Assembly (NCBI GenBank): GCA_026004195.1
Contig: BPIQ01000002.1
Span: forward strand, 186,001 to 250,000
Length of the DNA stretch: 64,000 nucleotides
Direction of reading: 5' to 3'
Origin: Candidatus Binatia bacterium
GTDB lineage: Bacteria > Desulfobacterota > Binatia > HRBIN30 > BPIQ01
Shown: positions 47,776-57,877 of the stretch, piece by piece
How positions within the stretch are numbered: the stretch's first letter is position 1
Layout of the letters: the number at the start of each line of letters is the position of its first letter
Made by a program: the position numbers and the translations under genes
Notes under the pieces: generated by a model
Told to the model about the DNA's origin: nothing
What the model saw: only the letters and a program-made list of their open reading frames with translations
Database searches by the model: none

Positions 47776-49575
47776 GTGGCAGATGAAAACCTGATTCCCG
47801 CGCCCGTGCCCGAAAACTCGGCGGCTCGGCCGGACGGCCTCCCGGCCGACACGAACCGGACGGAACACGATCGGGAAACCGAAGAGCTCCTGCAAAAAGC
47901 CAGACGAGCCGCTCAACGGCTCGGGATCCGCCAACTTTACCCGGAACAGGAACGAGCCGTCGCCGCGGTGCTCCGGGGGCACGACGTTCTCGTCGTCCTG
48001 CCGACCGGGTTCGGGAAATCCGTCTGCTACCAGATCCCTTCCATGATTCTCCCGAAGCCCGTGGTTCTCGTCTCCCCCCTTCTCGCGCTGCTCCGCGACC
48101 AGCACGAAAAGCTCCTGGTTCGACGGATTCCCGTGGAGCGGATCGACGGCACCGTCCGCGGCGTGGCCCGGCGGGAAGCGCTCGAGAGAATCGCCCGCGG
48201 CGGTTCGCTGCTCGTGATGACGACGCCCGAAACGCTCGGGAACGAGGAAATGCAAGCGGCGCTGCGACAGTCCGGAGTCTCGCTCGCGGCCGTCGACGAG
48301 GCACACTGCATCTCCGAGTGGGGGCACGACTTCCGGCCCGCGTACCTGAGTCTCGGCGACCGCCTGAAAGACCTGGGCGCCCCTCCTGTGCTGGCGCTCA
48401 CGGCCACGGCTACGAAGCCCGTACGCGAGGACATCATCCGCTACCTCGGGATGAGAAATCCGGAAGTCGTGGCTTCCTCGCCACACCGTGCCAACCTGGC
48501 CTTCGAGGTCCTGGAAATCTCGGGCAACGACCGGCTGCGCGCGCTGAGCCGCTTCGCGAGCCGCCTGCGCCGTCCCGGCATCATCTACTGCGCCACGACC
48601 AAAGCCGTCGACGACCTCTACATGGCGCTCCGGATGCTGCGGATGCCCGTCCACCGGTACCACGGACGCATGCCCGCGAGCGAGCGCAATCGGGAGCAGG
48701 AGCTCTACATGCGGCCCGGACGGCGCACGATCATGATCGCGACCAGCGCTTTCGGTCTGGGCATCGACAAGCCCAATATTCGCTACATCCTGCACTACCA
48801 GGCTCCCGCCTCGCTCGAGCAGTACGTCCAGGAAGCCGGCCGAGCGGGCCGTGACGGCCGCAAGGCCCACTGCGTGCTCCTTTTCGACCCCAAGGATCGC
48901 GAGACCCACGAGGCGCTCCTGCAGACGAGCCGGGTGCGGCCCGACCAGCTCTACCGCATCATCGCGGCCCTTTCCGCCTGGGCCGCGGAAAAGCGCGTGC
49001 CGAGCATCGAGGCGCTGACACTCTCCGCGCAGTTGAGCGACCGGCAGACGAAGGCGCTTCTTGCCGTGCTCGAGGAAGCTTCCCTCGTGCGGGTCGACCG
49101 TGACGGCGTCCACGTCACCCTGCCGGTCGAGGAGTTCGAGGAGCAGGCCAAGAGTCTCGCGGGCCGCTTCGTCACGCTGCGGACGCAGGACGCGCGGCGC
49201 CTCGACACGGTCGCGGAGTACGCGCGCACGCAGGAATGCCGTGCGGTCTTCCTGCGTCGCTATTTCGGCGAGGAAGAGGGAGACCCCTGCGGCCTCTGCG
49301 ATATCTGCCGGGGTGCCCCGCAGCGGCCCGCGACGTTCTGGCAACCGATCGCGCGACCGCAGAAAGGCAAGCGGCGGCGGGGCAAACGGCGACGGAGTCG
49401 TCGCGGTCGTCGAGTCCGGCTCCGCATGCACATCGGGCGGGTCCGCGGTTCCGAGGAAGGCCGGCAGGCTCCCGCAGCCGAGCCGCCCGCGGCGGCGGCG
49501 CCACCCGACACGGTCCCCGAGGCACCCGAACCGGCGCCGGTCTTCGATCCGGTGCCGGACGAAAACCCGGACTGA
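47776..49575 (+). CDS. recQ: RecQ-family ATP-dependent DNA helicase with basic C-terminal tail
   Basis: 599 residues from a GTG with GAAGGGGA upstream. Walker A LPTGFGKSVCYQ, DEAHCISEWGHDFRP, TATATKPVREDI, RYHGRMPASER, ATSAFGLGIDKPNIR and QEAGRAGRDG are the helicase motifs in order. Zinc-site cysteines appear in ECRAVFLRRYFGEEEGD and PCGLCDICRG. No HRDC domain is present; instead there is a very basic stretch (KGKRRRGKRRRSRRGRR) and a Pro/Ala/Glu-rich tail. Unwinds recombination and repair intermediates. Confidence 0.9.
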   Translation: MADENLIPAPVPENSAARPDGLPADTNRTEHDRETEELLQKARRAAQRLGIRQLYPEQERAVAAVLRGHDVLVVLPTGFGKSVCYQIPSMILPKPVVLVSPLLALLRDQHEKLLVRRIPVERIDGTVRGVARREALERIARGGSLLVMTTPETLGNEEMQAALRQSGVSLAAVDEAHCISEWGHDFRPAYLSLGDRLKDLGAPPVLALTATATKPVREDIIRYLGMRNPEVVASSPHRANLAFEVLEISGNDRLRALSRFASRLRRPGIIYCATTKAVDDLYMALRMLRMPVHRYHGRMPASERNREQELYMRPGRRTIMIATSAFGLGIDKPNIRYILHYQAPASLEQYVQEAGRAGRDGRKAHCVLLFDPKDRETHEALLQTSRVRPDQLYRIIAALSAWAAEKRVPSIEALTLSAQLSDRQTKALLAVLEEASLVRVDRDGVHVTLPVEEFEEQAKSLAGRFVTLRTQDARRLDTVAEYARTQECRAVFLRRYFGEEEGDPCGLCDICRGAPQRPATFWQPIARPQKGKRRRGKRRRSRRGRRVRLRMHIGRVRGSEEGRQAPAAEPPAAAAPPDTVPEAPEPAPVFDPVPDENPD

Positions 49576-50256
49576 TCAGACGTGCCAGCCGAGCTTCCCG
49601 AGAACGGCACGCGTCTCCGGCAGCTCGAACCGCCCCTCTCGAATCCCCCGGGCCAGCTCCTCGAGGTCCCGCGCTTCGTCGACGTCGAAGGTCTCGGGCA
49701 GAAGGCGAACACGAAGCCCGAGTTCTTTTGCTTTGCCGAAGGTCTTTTCGAACACGTCCGGCCTGCCCATTTCGATTTCCGAAAAGAGGTCACGGTGGTA
49801 CCCCAGACCCACCGAGCAGTAACCTCCGTCCCGTGTAGGCACGAGCACCAGGTCGCAAGTGTCGAGGCAGTCGAACGCCTCGCGGAGCGTCTCGAGCCCG
49901 AGGTGGGGCGCGTCCGCCCCGAGGAGCAGGACCCGGGCGGCCCCTCGGTCGAAAAGCTCCCGAACGCAGCGGTCCATTCTCTCGCCGAGCGTCGAGCCCG
50001 TTTGCTCGACACGGCAGAGCCCCGGTCCGACGACCCGCTCGAGGGGGCTCCCGGGCGGGTGGACGGCCCAGACGAGTTGCCAGTCCGGCACCGCCGCGAG
50101 ACGCGCGCGAAGGTCGCGGAGAAACGCCGCGTAAACGAGACAGGACGCGAGCGAGCCCACCGTCGCGGCGAGGCGGGTTTTGACGCTTCCCGGCTCCGGA
50201 TACCTGGCGAACACGGCCACGACCCGGCGTCCGCGTACGGGGTCCGAGGCAGCCAC
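49576..50256 (-). CDS. DUF2064 / TIGR04282-type glycosyltransferase-like protein
   Basis: 226 residues if the GTG at 50256 is used; no ATG is available. VVAVFARYPEPGSVKTRLA is the start motif of the family, and VLLLGADAPHLGLETLREAF and VLVPTRDGGYCSVGL are its conserved Asp motifs. Members are GT-A-fold nucleotidyl or glycosyl transferases; some act in arsenosugar synthesis. Substrate unknown here. Divergent from hemD by 15 bases. Confidence 0.85.
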   Translation of the reverse strand: MAASDPVRGRRVVAVFARYPEPGSVKTRLAATVGSLASCLVYAAFLRDLRARLAAVPDWQLVWAVHPPGSPLERVVGPGLCRVEQTGSTLGERMDRCVRELFDRGAARVLLLGADAPHLGLETLREAFDCLDTCDLVLVPTRDGGYCSVGLGYHRDLFSEIEMGRPDVFEKTFGKAKELGLRVRLLPETFDVDEARDLEELARGIREGRFELPETRAVLGKLGWHV

Positions 50257-50271
50257 GAAGGAGAAGGCTAG

Positions 50272-51137
50272 GTGCCGGAAGTCTCCGCTGCAAGGCCGGC
50301 CCGGCCGCTGGTCGCGCTTTCTTTCGAAAGTCGCCGAGCCGCCGAGATGGAAAAGCTCCTGCGGCAGGCGGGCTTCGAGCCCGTGGTCGCCCCGTCCCTG
50401 CGCGAAGTTCCGGTGGAAAGCGACCCCGGTGCACTCGAGCTCCTGCGCAGGTTGCGCGAAGGGAAGGTCGACCTCCTGATCTTGCTGACGGGCGTGGGAA
50501 CACGCAGCCTCGTCCGGCTTCTCTCGCGCCACGCGACCCCGGACGAGATTCGGCTCCTTTTCGGCCGAACTCTCCGGGTGGCCCGAGGGCCGAAGCCGAC
50601 AAAGGCTCTCGGGGAGCTCGGCACGCCGCCCGATCTCGTCGTTCCCGAGCCGAACACGTGGAGGGAACTTCTCGCCCTTCTCGACCGCTCCGTACCGCTT
50701 CGCGGCAAGGTCGTGGCCGTCCAGGAATACGGTCGCCCGAACCAGGAACTCCTGCGCGCGCTCGAGGAGCGGGGAGCCGAGGTGTTGCCCGTGCGGCCCT
50801 ACCGGTGGAGCCTCCCCGAAGACCTGGCGCCGCTCCGGGAAGCAGTCCTGCGTGCCACCGGGGGCGGGGTCGACGTAGCCCTTTTCACGAGCGCGCAGCA
50901 GGTGGAAAACGTCCTCCACGTGGCGAGCGAGCTCGAGCTGGAGGAGCCTTTTCGTCGAGCCATGGCCTCGTGCTGTGTCGGATCGGTGGGCCCCGTCTGC
51001 AGCGAGGCACTCCGGGAGCACGGCCTCCCGGTCGACCTCGAGCCCCCCACCCCAGGATGGGGGTGCTCGTTCGGCTCGTCGGCGAGAAGGCTCGGGAGAT
51101 CGTCGAGAAAAAGCGAGACCGTGCCGCCCCTGGATAA
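50272..51137 (+). CDS. hemD: Uroporphyrinogen-III synthase, frameshifted at about 51045
   Basis: About 288 residues after correction, GTG start after an AAGGAG site. Two Rossmann-like halves: LVALSFESRRAAEMEKLL and VALFTSAQQVENVLHVA carry the HemD signature, ending VGPVCSEALREHGLPVDLEPP. In a run of six Cs at 51043-51048 one base seems missing; restoring it gives HPRMGVLVRLVGEKAREI and a TAA at 51137, the normal HemD C-terminus. Uncorrected, the frame runs into the next gene and makes a false 754-residue fusion. Cyclises hydroxymethylbilane in tetrapyrrole synthesis. Confidence 0.82.
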
Positions 51138-52536
51138 AACTTTCCGGTCGGCCGAAGAAGCCGTCCGAGACGTGTTCGACGGAGCCGTCGTCGCCATCGG
51201 GGGCTTCGGCGTCCTGCAAGGCTGGCCCGCGAGCCTCGTCCGCGCGCTCGCCCGACAGGGTGCTCGTGCCCTCACGCTGGTCTGCAACACCCCGGGCTTC
51301 GGTCCCTTCTCTCCTCAGATCCTCGCGGAACGGGGCCAGCTCCGCCGGCTCGTGGCGAGCTTCGCGGCATACCCGACCCGTCCGACGCCGATCGAGAAGC
51401 AGATCGGCGAGGGGAAGATCGAGCTCGAACTCGTACCGCAGGGCACGCTCGTCGAACGGCTCCGCGCGGCCGGAGCGGGACTGGCCGCGTTCTACACGCC
51501 GGCGGGGGCCGACACCGAAGTCGCCCACGGCAAGGAGCGGAGGCGGTTCGGAGAGCGCGAGTACGTCCTGGAGAAGGCCCTGCCGTGCGACTTCGGATTC
51601 GTCCGCGCCGCGCGCGCCGACCGCCACGGAAACCTCGTCTACCGACGAGGGGCGCGGAACTTCAACCCGGCCGTCGCCATGGCCTCCCGCGTCACGATCG
51701 CCGAGGTCGACGAGATCGTCGAGCCGGGCGAGCTCGACCCGGAAGCGGTCGTCACACCCGGAATCTACGTCGACCGCGTCGTTCGTGCCGAGACGAAACT
51801 CGACCGGAAGACGGTTCTCGACCTCTCCGCGCGCCTGGGAAAACACCAGGATCTCGGCGAGAGGTCCGTTCCGGGTGTACCGCCGGGTGTCGTGCCGGAA
51901 CTGATGGCCCACAAGGTAGCGACGCTCCTTCGTCCGGGAGAATACGTGAACCTGGGACTCGGCTTACCGACTCTCGTTTCGAACTTCGTCGACCCCGAAT
52001 CGGGCGTGACGCTGCACGCGGAGAACGGGATTCTCGGCTACGGCGGGGTGGCGCCTCCGGGCGAGGAAGACCCGGATCTCTACAACGCGAGCGGCCAGCT
52101 CGTGCAGCTTCGGCCCGGAGCCTCGTTTTTCGACAGCGTGGCCGCTTTCGCCATGGCCCGGAGCGGGCGCGTGACCACCGTGGTTCTCGGAGGCTTCCAG
52201 GTCGACGAGCAGGGAAACCTCGCGAACTGGCACGTCCCGGGAAGGGGCGTCGGGGGCATCGGCGGCGCGATGGACCTCGTGGCGGGCAGAGCGCGCGTGA
52301 TCGCGCTCCTCTATCATACCGACCGCGCGGGCCAGCCGAAGCTCGTGCGTCGGTGCAGCTATCCCGTCACCGCCCACGCCTGCGTCCGAACCGTCGTGAC
52401 GAACCTCGGTGTTTTCTCGGTAACGGAGTCGGGCTTTCTGCTCGAGGAAATCGCGCCGGGAGTCACGGTCGAAGAAGTGCGCCGTTTCACGGGAGCGCCG
52501 ATCGGGGTTTCGGCGACTCTCCGGGAAATGTTCTAG
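51121..52536 (+). CDS. 3-oxoacid CoA-transferase, A and B subunits fused
   Basis: 471 residues from a GTG at 51121 that overlaps the hemD end by 17 bases. The A half ([48 protein letters not shown]) is joined to a B half ([33 protein letters not shown]) that holds the catalytic Glu, and ends with [17 protein letters not shown]-like enzymes exchange CoA between acyl-CoA and acetoacetate or related acids. Bacterial forms are often two subunits. Confidence 0.9.
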   Translation: MPPLDKTFRSAEEAVRDVFDGAVVAIGGFGVLQGWPASLVRALARQGARALTLVCNTPGFGPFSPQILAERGQLRRLVASFAAYPTRPTPIEKQIGEGKIELELVPQGTLVERLRAAGAGLAAFYTPAGADTEVAHGKERRRFGEREYVLEKALPCDFGFVRAARADRHGNLVYRRGARNFNPAVAMASRVTIAEVDEIVEPGELDPEAVVTPGIYVDRVVRAETKLDRKTVLDLSARLGKHQDLGERSVPGVPPGVVPELMAHKVATLLRPGEYVNLGLGLPTLVSNFVDPESGVTLHAENGILGYGGVAPPGEEDPDLYNASGQLVQLRPGASFFDSVAAFAMARSGRVTTVVLGGFQVDEQGNLANWHVPGRGVGGIGGAMDLVAGRARVIALLYHTDRAGQPKLVRRCSYPVTAHACVRTVVTNLGVFSVTESGFLLEEIAPGVTVEEVRRFTGAPIGVSATLREMF

Positions 52537-52631
52537 GGGGCGCGAGGCCGTCCAGGCGAGTGGGAAAACCATCCCACGAGCGTAGCCGTGGAGTTCCGGA
52601 GGGACTCCGGAGTAGAGTTTTTCTCTTGCGT

Positions 52632-53585
52632 ATGCTGCTGCAACGTGGGCACCGATTCGCGGAAGGGTGCCTCGTTTTCCTCCTGCTCGTGAGTTTCCTC
52701 TCCACGGCGCCCGCGCACGGTAAGCTCTGCGGGGACGACGTCGGCGGGAGGGACATCGCCTGTGGATGCGGAGACGTCGTCGTGAGCGACGTCGTGCTCG
52801 GGGACGAGGATCCGGTCACCCGCGAGACCTGCACGACCCACGGCCTCGTGGTGCGCGCGGCCGAAACGGCGGGGGGCCTCACGGTGGACCTCGCGGGTCG
52901 TACGCTCCGGGGTGAAGGCAGGGGAGCCGGAGTGTGGGTCGAAAGGGGCGGGGCCGGCGGCGTTCGGGTCGTCAGCAGCGGGCAAAGAGCCACGATCGAG
53001 CGATTCCGCGACGGTGTGTTCTCGACGCGCGGCATTCGGGAGATCTCGGACCTCCTCGTTCGCGACGTGCAAAGGGACGGGATCCACGTGACGGCGACGG
53101 GCTACCGGCTCGAAGGGATCGAAGTGGAACAGGCGGGACGCGACGGGCTCTGGCTCCGCGGCAGCGGCGTGGAGCTCCGGCGCGTCAGCGTCCGGGGGGC
53201 GGGCCGGTACGGGATTTTCGCTTACGGTCGCGAGATGACGCTCGGAGATCGGGAAAACCCGGCGGGCGTCTGGGTCGAGCGAACGGGCAGCGCCGGCATC
53301 AAGCTTGCCGGAGAAGGCCAGCAGGCGCGAAACTGCGTCGTCGTCGGGTCGAGAAAAGAAGGTGTCGCGCTCCGAGGAGCCGACTTCGAGGTGGTAGGCT
53401 GCGAGGTCTGGGGAAGCCGTAAAGAAGGCATCGCGGGACTCCTCGACAGCGGCTGGTTCGTCGGCAACCGGGCTTCGGGCAACGGAGAAGACGGAATTCG
53501 CGTCAGGGGCCCGGGGGTCGTCGACGGCGGGGGAAACTCGGCGGACCGCGGCTGCTTTCTCGGGGGAAAGCCGTGCGCGGAGTAG
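52632..53585 (+). CDS. Secreted right-handed beta-helix protein
   Basis: 317 residues. Signal peptide (LVFLLLVSFLSTAPAHG), a Cys-rich N-terminal bit (KLCGDDVGGRDIACGCGD), then repeated short strands (GIHVTATGYRLEGIEVE, GLWLRGSGVELRRVSVRG, GVALRGADFEVVGCEVW) of the parallel beta-helix or pectate-lyase-like NosD type. The catalytic residues of a lyase are not obvious. Likely a surface or polysaccharide-binding protein. The 3' end overlaps the next gene's start. Confidence 0.8.
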   Translation: MLLQRGHRFAEGCLVFLLLVSFLSTAPAHGKLCGDDVGGRDIACGCGDVVVSDVVLGDEDPVTRETCTTHGLVVRAAETAGGLTVDLAGRTLRGEGRGAGVWVERGGAGGVRVVSSGQRATIERFRDGVFSTRGIREISDLLVRDVQRDGIHVTATGYRLEGIEVEQAGRDGLWLRGSGVELRRVSVRGAGRYGIFAYGREMTLGDRENPAGVWVERTGSAGIKLAGEGQQARNCVVVGSRKEGVALRGADFEVVGCEVWGSRKEGIAGLLDSGWFVGNRASGNGEDGIRVRGPGVVDGGGNSADRGCFLGGKPCAE

Positions 53586-55683
53586 GCTGGCTCGGGGCCT
53601 TTGCACTCGGGGTCTTCCTGCTCGGGCTGACTCCGGCGCAGGCCGACGCGCTCACGGCCTGCACGGCTCAGGACATCGTGAACCAGGATCCCGGCTGCCC
53701 GGCCGGGGGAACCTGCACGATCACCGGCACCTTCGAGGTACCGAACGGATGTGTCCTCGACTTCGGCTCGCGAGCGGTCGTCTTGCAGGGCACGCTCCGG
53801 GTGGGATCGGGGATGATGACGGTCCGTTCGGGGCCTTTTCGGATCGAGCAGTCCGGTTTCGTCGACGCGCGAGGAAACACGAGCGCTCAGCCGAACGGAG
53901 GTACCGTTTCCTTCCTGGTGCTGGGCAACTTCGGGACGACGAGCAGCCACTCAAACGGTCGATTCCGATCGACGCCCGAGGGCGAGCAGGAGCCGGGGGC
54001 AGCGTGGAGATCGACGCCTCGGGATCGGTGGAAATCGGGAGGATGGTGGACGCCGAGCAACCTTTCGTCCTCGGCCGACGGCGGGACGGTGTCGATCAGG
54101 TCAGGTGAAAACCTGATCGTCGCTGCCGGTGCATCGCTCAGGGCTCGGGGCGGGAGCAACTCGGGGGGCGGCGGCGAAATCGATCTTATTGCCGGTGGAG
54201 ACGTCCTTCTCGCCGGTAGCCTCGACGCATCGGGACCCGAAGGTGGAACCGTTTCGATCGAGGCCGGCGGACGGGTGGAGGCAAGCACCGTTGCCGTGGG
54301 AAGCACGGGCGGTGGCGGGGCAGGAGGAACCGTGGACATCTCCTCCGGAGAAGAGCTCGTGCTCGACGGAGAGGTGGCCGCGAGCGGGTCCGGGACTTCC
54401 GAGTTCGGCGGATGCGGGGGCGAAATCTCGCTGGAGGCCGGGTTCGGAGATCTGACCGCCAGGGGCCCCCTGATCGCCAACGGGGGAGGCCCCGACGGCG
54501 AGGGCGGAGCCGTCTCCGCGGCGAGTGCCGGCGACCTTCGGTTAGAGGCCACGGTGTCGGCGTCGGGCACGGGCGGAGATAGTTGCGGGGGGACCGTCGA
54601 AATCGACTGCGGTCGTAGTCTCGCAGCGACGGGTACGATCGACGTGAGTGGCGGGTTCGCAGGAGGCGAGGTCAGTATCGCCGCCGAGTTAGCGGCGTCG
54701 CTCGGACCGCTGGCAGCGCAAGGCCGGGCGGGCGGTAGCGAAGGCGGGGCCGTGGACATTGCGGCGGCGGCCCTCTTTCTCCCGAAGAAGATCGACGTCT
54801 CGGGGGGCGGATGCAGCTACGAGTACGGATGCGGCACCGCCGGATCCCTCGATGTTTCGGTATGCGATCTGTCTCTCGCGAGTACCGGGAAACTCGACGC
54901 GAGCGCGCCAAAGACAGGAGAGGGGGGTACGGGCGGTACGATCAGCATCACGGCCCGGCGATCCGTCGTCGTGGCCGGAACGATCGACGCGACGGCAGCG
55001 GAAGAAGGCACGTAGAAATCTTTCATCCGGAGAATTCCCCGCCCACGATCTCGGGCACGATCGCGCCGCCGCCCCTTCTCGTCCCGACCACGCTTTGCAG
55101 CGAAGGCGAAACCTCGGGCTGCACCATTCCCTGCCCTACCTGCGGAAACGGCGTCGTCGAGTTCCCCGAAGAATGCGACAACGACACGGGCGATCCGCCC
55201 CTGAGCTGCGACGGCTGCTCGTACCTTTGCCGCCTCGAGAACTGCGACGACGGGAACCCGAACACGTTGGACTCCTGCGACCCGAGACTGGGCTGCCGTC
55301 ACGTCCTGCTGCCGACGCTCACGCCTACGGCCAGTTCCGCACCGAGCTCGACGGCTACCGGAACACCGACCGCCACCGGAACACCGACACCAACCGCGAC
55401 CCCGAGTGCGACCGCCGAAAACACGGCAACGCCGACACAGACCGCTACACCCAGCCCCACACCGACCACCGTCGCCGGCACGCTGGTGGGAGACTGCAAC
55501 CGGGACGAGAGGGTAGATGCCACCGAGCTGATGCGGTGCGTCCGGATCCTGCTGAAGCGGGACCCGGTAGAGACCTGCCCCCCGTGTGACCGAAATCGGA
55601 ACGGGAGCGTGGACGTGACGGAACTCCAGAGCGCTGTCCTCTGTGTCCTGCGGCGTCCGACCTGCCCTCGTGTCCTCGAGTAG
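53573..55683 (+). CDS. Secreted Gly-rich repeat protein with Cys-rich unit, Thr/Pro linker and dockerin-like end; three frameshifts
   Basis: Signal peptide (LGAFALGVFLLGLTPAQADA), then Gly/Ala-rich strand repeats of the beta-solenoid type (GGTVSIRSGENLIVAAGA, GGEIDLIAGGDVLLAGS, GGTVDISSGEELVL). A segment around 53958-54055 is in another frame (GGSVEIDASGSVEIG is the native reading), flanked by a lost base and an extra base. A third break just before the TAG at 55013 hides the C-terminal part: IFHPENSPPTISGTI, a Cys-rich CGNGVVEFPEECDND unit, a Thr/Pro linker (about 55309-55480), and dockerin-like repeats ending 55683 (GDCNRDERVDATELMRCVRI). Function unknown; surface or secreted. Confidence 0.7.
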
Positions 55684-55787
55684 ACGTTTCTTTACCGGTC
55701 ACCCGACCGGGACGGCCCTCGCCCGAACTCTAGCCTCCGAGGAGGAGGTACCCGCGAAAGCCTCCGAGATTCTACCTTGACGGCTAG

Positions 55788-56720
55788 GTGACCCGCCCCT
55801 TACCATTGCGGCCGGTGGAAAAGCGCCAGATACTTTCGCGCTTCGCGACTGTCCTGTCCCTGGGCATCCTTTTTTCTCTTGGCCTTGCCCTCGCCACCGA
55901 ACCCTCCCTCTTGAGCGTCGAGGACGCGCGCTGCCGGGCGAACCTGGGAAAGGGCGTGCAGAGGCAAATGGCCGTCACGGCTGCGCAAAAAGCCCGGTGT
56001 TTCAAGCTTGCCATGCGCGGGAAGCTCGAGTCGACCGCCGACTGCCACGATCCCGGCACCTGGGTCGGGACCCGAATGGAAGCCGGCGCCATCGCGATCG
56101 ACCGTTCTCTTTCCTTGTCCCGCAAGCTCGCCGAGAAGGGCTGTAGCGACGCTTCTTCACCCGATCTGCTCGGATACAGCCTCTGTCCCGCCCCCTGCGA
56201 GGCTCCGATCGGCGAGAGCTACGACGACGTCGTGGGTTGTCTCGGCTGCGTGACTGCAAGCTGCCTGGGAGACGTGGTTCGCAGTGCCTACGGTTCTCCT
56301 CGCACGTTGAGCTTCCCGGAGGAAAAGCCCGTTTTCCGCTGCCAGAACGTTCTCGGGGTCGCAATCCGCGTCTACTTGCGCCTCGTGGTCCGAGCCCAAC
56401 AGCGCTGCCAGCTCATGCAGGACCGGGAAAAAGAGGCCTTTCTCGGCGCCGACTGCGGCAACCTCGCGGACCCGGCCCACCCGTTCGCCTCGACGTTCCA
56501 GAAAGCCCGCGAGCGCCTCTTCAAGCTCGTCGACAAGTGCGTTTCTCGTTACGGCGTCGACATCGGCTCCCAGCTCGACACCTGCGGTACCGACCCCGAG
56601 ACGCTCGCGGCTTGCCTCGAGACCGTATCCGACGCCTGCGCGCAGGCGATGTTCGCCGCCAACTACCCCACGCCCGCGATCGGAGCCGAATCGGTCGGAG
56701 CAGCGGCCCCGGCGAGGTAG
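55788..56720 (+). CDS. Secreted Cys-rich protein of unknown function
   Basis: 310 residues from a GTG, or from the GTG at 55813 (VEKRQILSR). Hydrophobic export segment (LSLGILFSLGLALAT), then many regularly spaced Cys (ARCRANLGKGVQ, ARCFKLAMRGK, CPAPCEAPIG, CLGCVTASCLGD, DACAQAMFAAN), likely disulfides. No haem CxxCH motif was found. I do not know the family. The 3' end overlaps the convergent broken hydroxylase gene by 58 bases. Confidence 0.75.
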   Translation: MTRPLPLRPVEKRQILSRFATVLSLGILFSLGLALATEPSLLSVEDARCRANLGKGVQRQMAVTAAQKARCFKLAMRGKLESTADCHDPGTWVGTRMEAGAIAIDRSLSLSRKLAEKGCSDASSPDLLGYSLCPAPCEAPIGESYDDVVGCLGCVTASCLGDVVRSAYGSPRTLSFPEEKPVFRCQNVLGVAIRVYLRLVVRAQQRCQLMQDREKEAFLGADCGNLADPAHPFASTFQKARERLFKLVDKCVSRYGVDIGSQLDTCGTDPETLAACLETVSDACAQAMFAANYPTPAIGAESVGAAAPAR

Positions 56721-57571
56721 CGGAGAAACTCCCGCTCCCACGCAACCTGGTTCCGGTAGGGGTCGCGAACGTAAGCGCTCTTTCTGAGAGCCCAGAGAAG
56801 AAACCGAGCCACGAGGCGGCCGGCCGGCCGCATGGGTCGCTCGAAATCGATGAAGAGCACGACCCGGTCCTCGTCGGTGTCGTTGTGAACCTCGTGGGGG
56901 CAGGTGTCGTCGAAAAAAAGGGTCTTCCCCTCCTCCCACGTGCACACCTGCCCTCCCACCCGAATCCGGCAACGTTCGCGCGACTTCGGGACCTTGAGCG
57001 CCAGGTGGCAGCGGACGAGGGCTTTCGTCACCCCGCGGTGCGAGGGCACGTACTTTCCGGGAGCGAGGATCGAAAAGAACGCCGTCTGTAGCCCCGGGAT
57101 CGAGAGCAACGCCCTGCTCGTCTCCGGGCAGAGGCGCGCGGCCATCTCGGATCGCTAGCCGAATCCCCAGAGCACGAAGGTCTTCCACTTGTCGTCGGGA
57201 GAAATCCTCTTCTGGTCCGGCGAGAGCTCCTGGAAGGCGAGAAAGCGATCCCGGTGGACGAGAAGCCGGTCGAGCTCGTCGCGGATCGCGAGCCAGTGCG
57301 ATTCCAGCTCCTCGGCCCAGGGAAAGAGGGCCCGGTCGAGGACGGGATCGGTCGGGATCAGGGACTGCGCCGCGAAAAAGGCGTCGATCCGGCGGAAAAG
57401 CCTCTTCCCCAGATCCTTGACGACGCGCCTTCGAACCGCCCGAAACTTTCCGCGGAACTCTACGTCCGACTTCTCTACGGGACCGCCCCTCCGGTTACCG
57501 CCTCCACCTTTCTCGGACAAGACCCCGAGGAAGAAGGCGGCGAGCCGGCCGAAGGACAGCCCGCAGCCCAC
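56663..57571 (-). pseudogene. Aspartyl/asparaginyl beta-hydroxylase, interrupted by an in-frame TAG
   Basis: About 300 residues. N-terminal part (KRLFRRIDAFFAAQ, FPWAEELESHWLAIRDELD, ISPDDKWKTFVLWGFG) ends at a TAG at 57157-57155; the same frame continues RSEMAARLCPETSRALL, KYVPSHRGVTKALVRCHLAL, EGKTLFFDDTCPHEVHND and DRVVLFIDFERPMRP. These hold the His...His and Arg residues of the Fe(II)/2-oxoglutarate dioxygenase fold. Relatives read GYGYRSE or similar, so a TAC or TAT has become TAG. LpxO-like lipid A hydroxylases belong here. Real nonsense mutation or a single base error; TAG ends other genes in the window, so recoding is unlikely. Confidence 0.8.
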
Positions 57572-57583
57572 TTCCCGGAAGAG

Positions 57584-57658
57584 CGTCCCCGACGGGATTT
57601 GAACCCGTGTTACCGGCGTGAAAGGCCGGTGTCCTGGGCCTGGCTAGACGACGGGGAC
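57584..57658 (-). tRNA. tRNA-Glu (anticodon TTC)
   Basis: Acceptor GTCCCCG pairs with CGGGGAC; loop CTTTCAC gives anticodon TTC; T loop TTCAAAT. CCA not encoded. 75 bases. The UUC wobble base is a usual target of 2-thiolation. Confidence 0.93.
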
Positions 57659-57838
57659 GGGGCGACCCGACGTTGACTACGGGAAAAGCCGCAGCGATTC
57701 AAGCCCGTGGAGCCGGGTCCGTCACCGGCTGCTTCGCCGAGGAGGCTCTCCGCGACCCGAGAAAAGGGCGGGAAAAGCCCCGACGGAGGGATGCACGGAG
57801 AGGCCGAAACGGCCGTGAAGACGGCCGTGGAAGCGGCT

Positions 57839-57867
57839 TTGACTCGTCTCGTCACCCTTGATAGGAG
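57839..57867 (+). promoter_or_regulatory. Candidate promoter for tRNA-Lys
   Basis: TTGACT at 57839-57844, 17 bases, TAGGAG at 57862-57867; start near 57874, just before the tRNA. By-eye call. Confidence 0.45.
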
Positions 57868-57877
57868 CGAAACGTCC

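Noticed and set aside
50272-52536. A 754-residue HemD-CoA-transferase fusion
   Set aside because: The normal HemD C-terminus and stop are found in the other frame after a one-base correction in the C run at 51043-51048, so these are two genes.
31730-55015. Programmed +1 frameshifting
   Set aside because: Sites are scattered over many gene types, lack a common slippery motif, and include both gains and losses.
57155-57157. TAG recoded as an amino acid
   Set aside because: TAG is used as an ordinary stop in the window (for example folP and the third antiporter-like subunit gene), and only this gene has an internal one.
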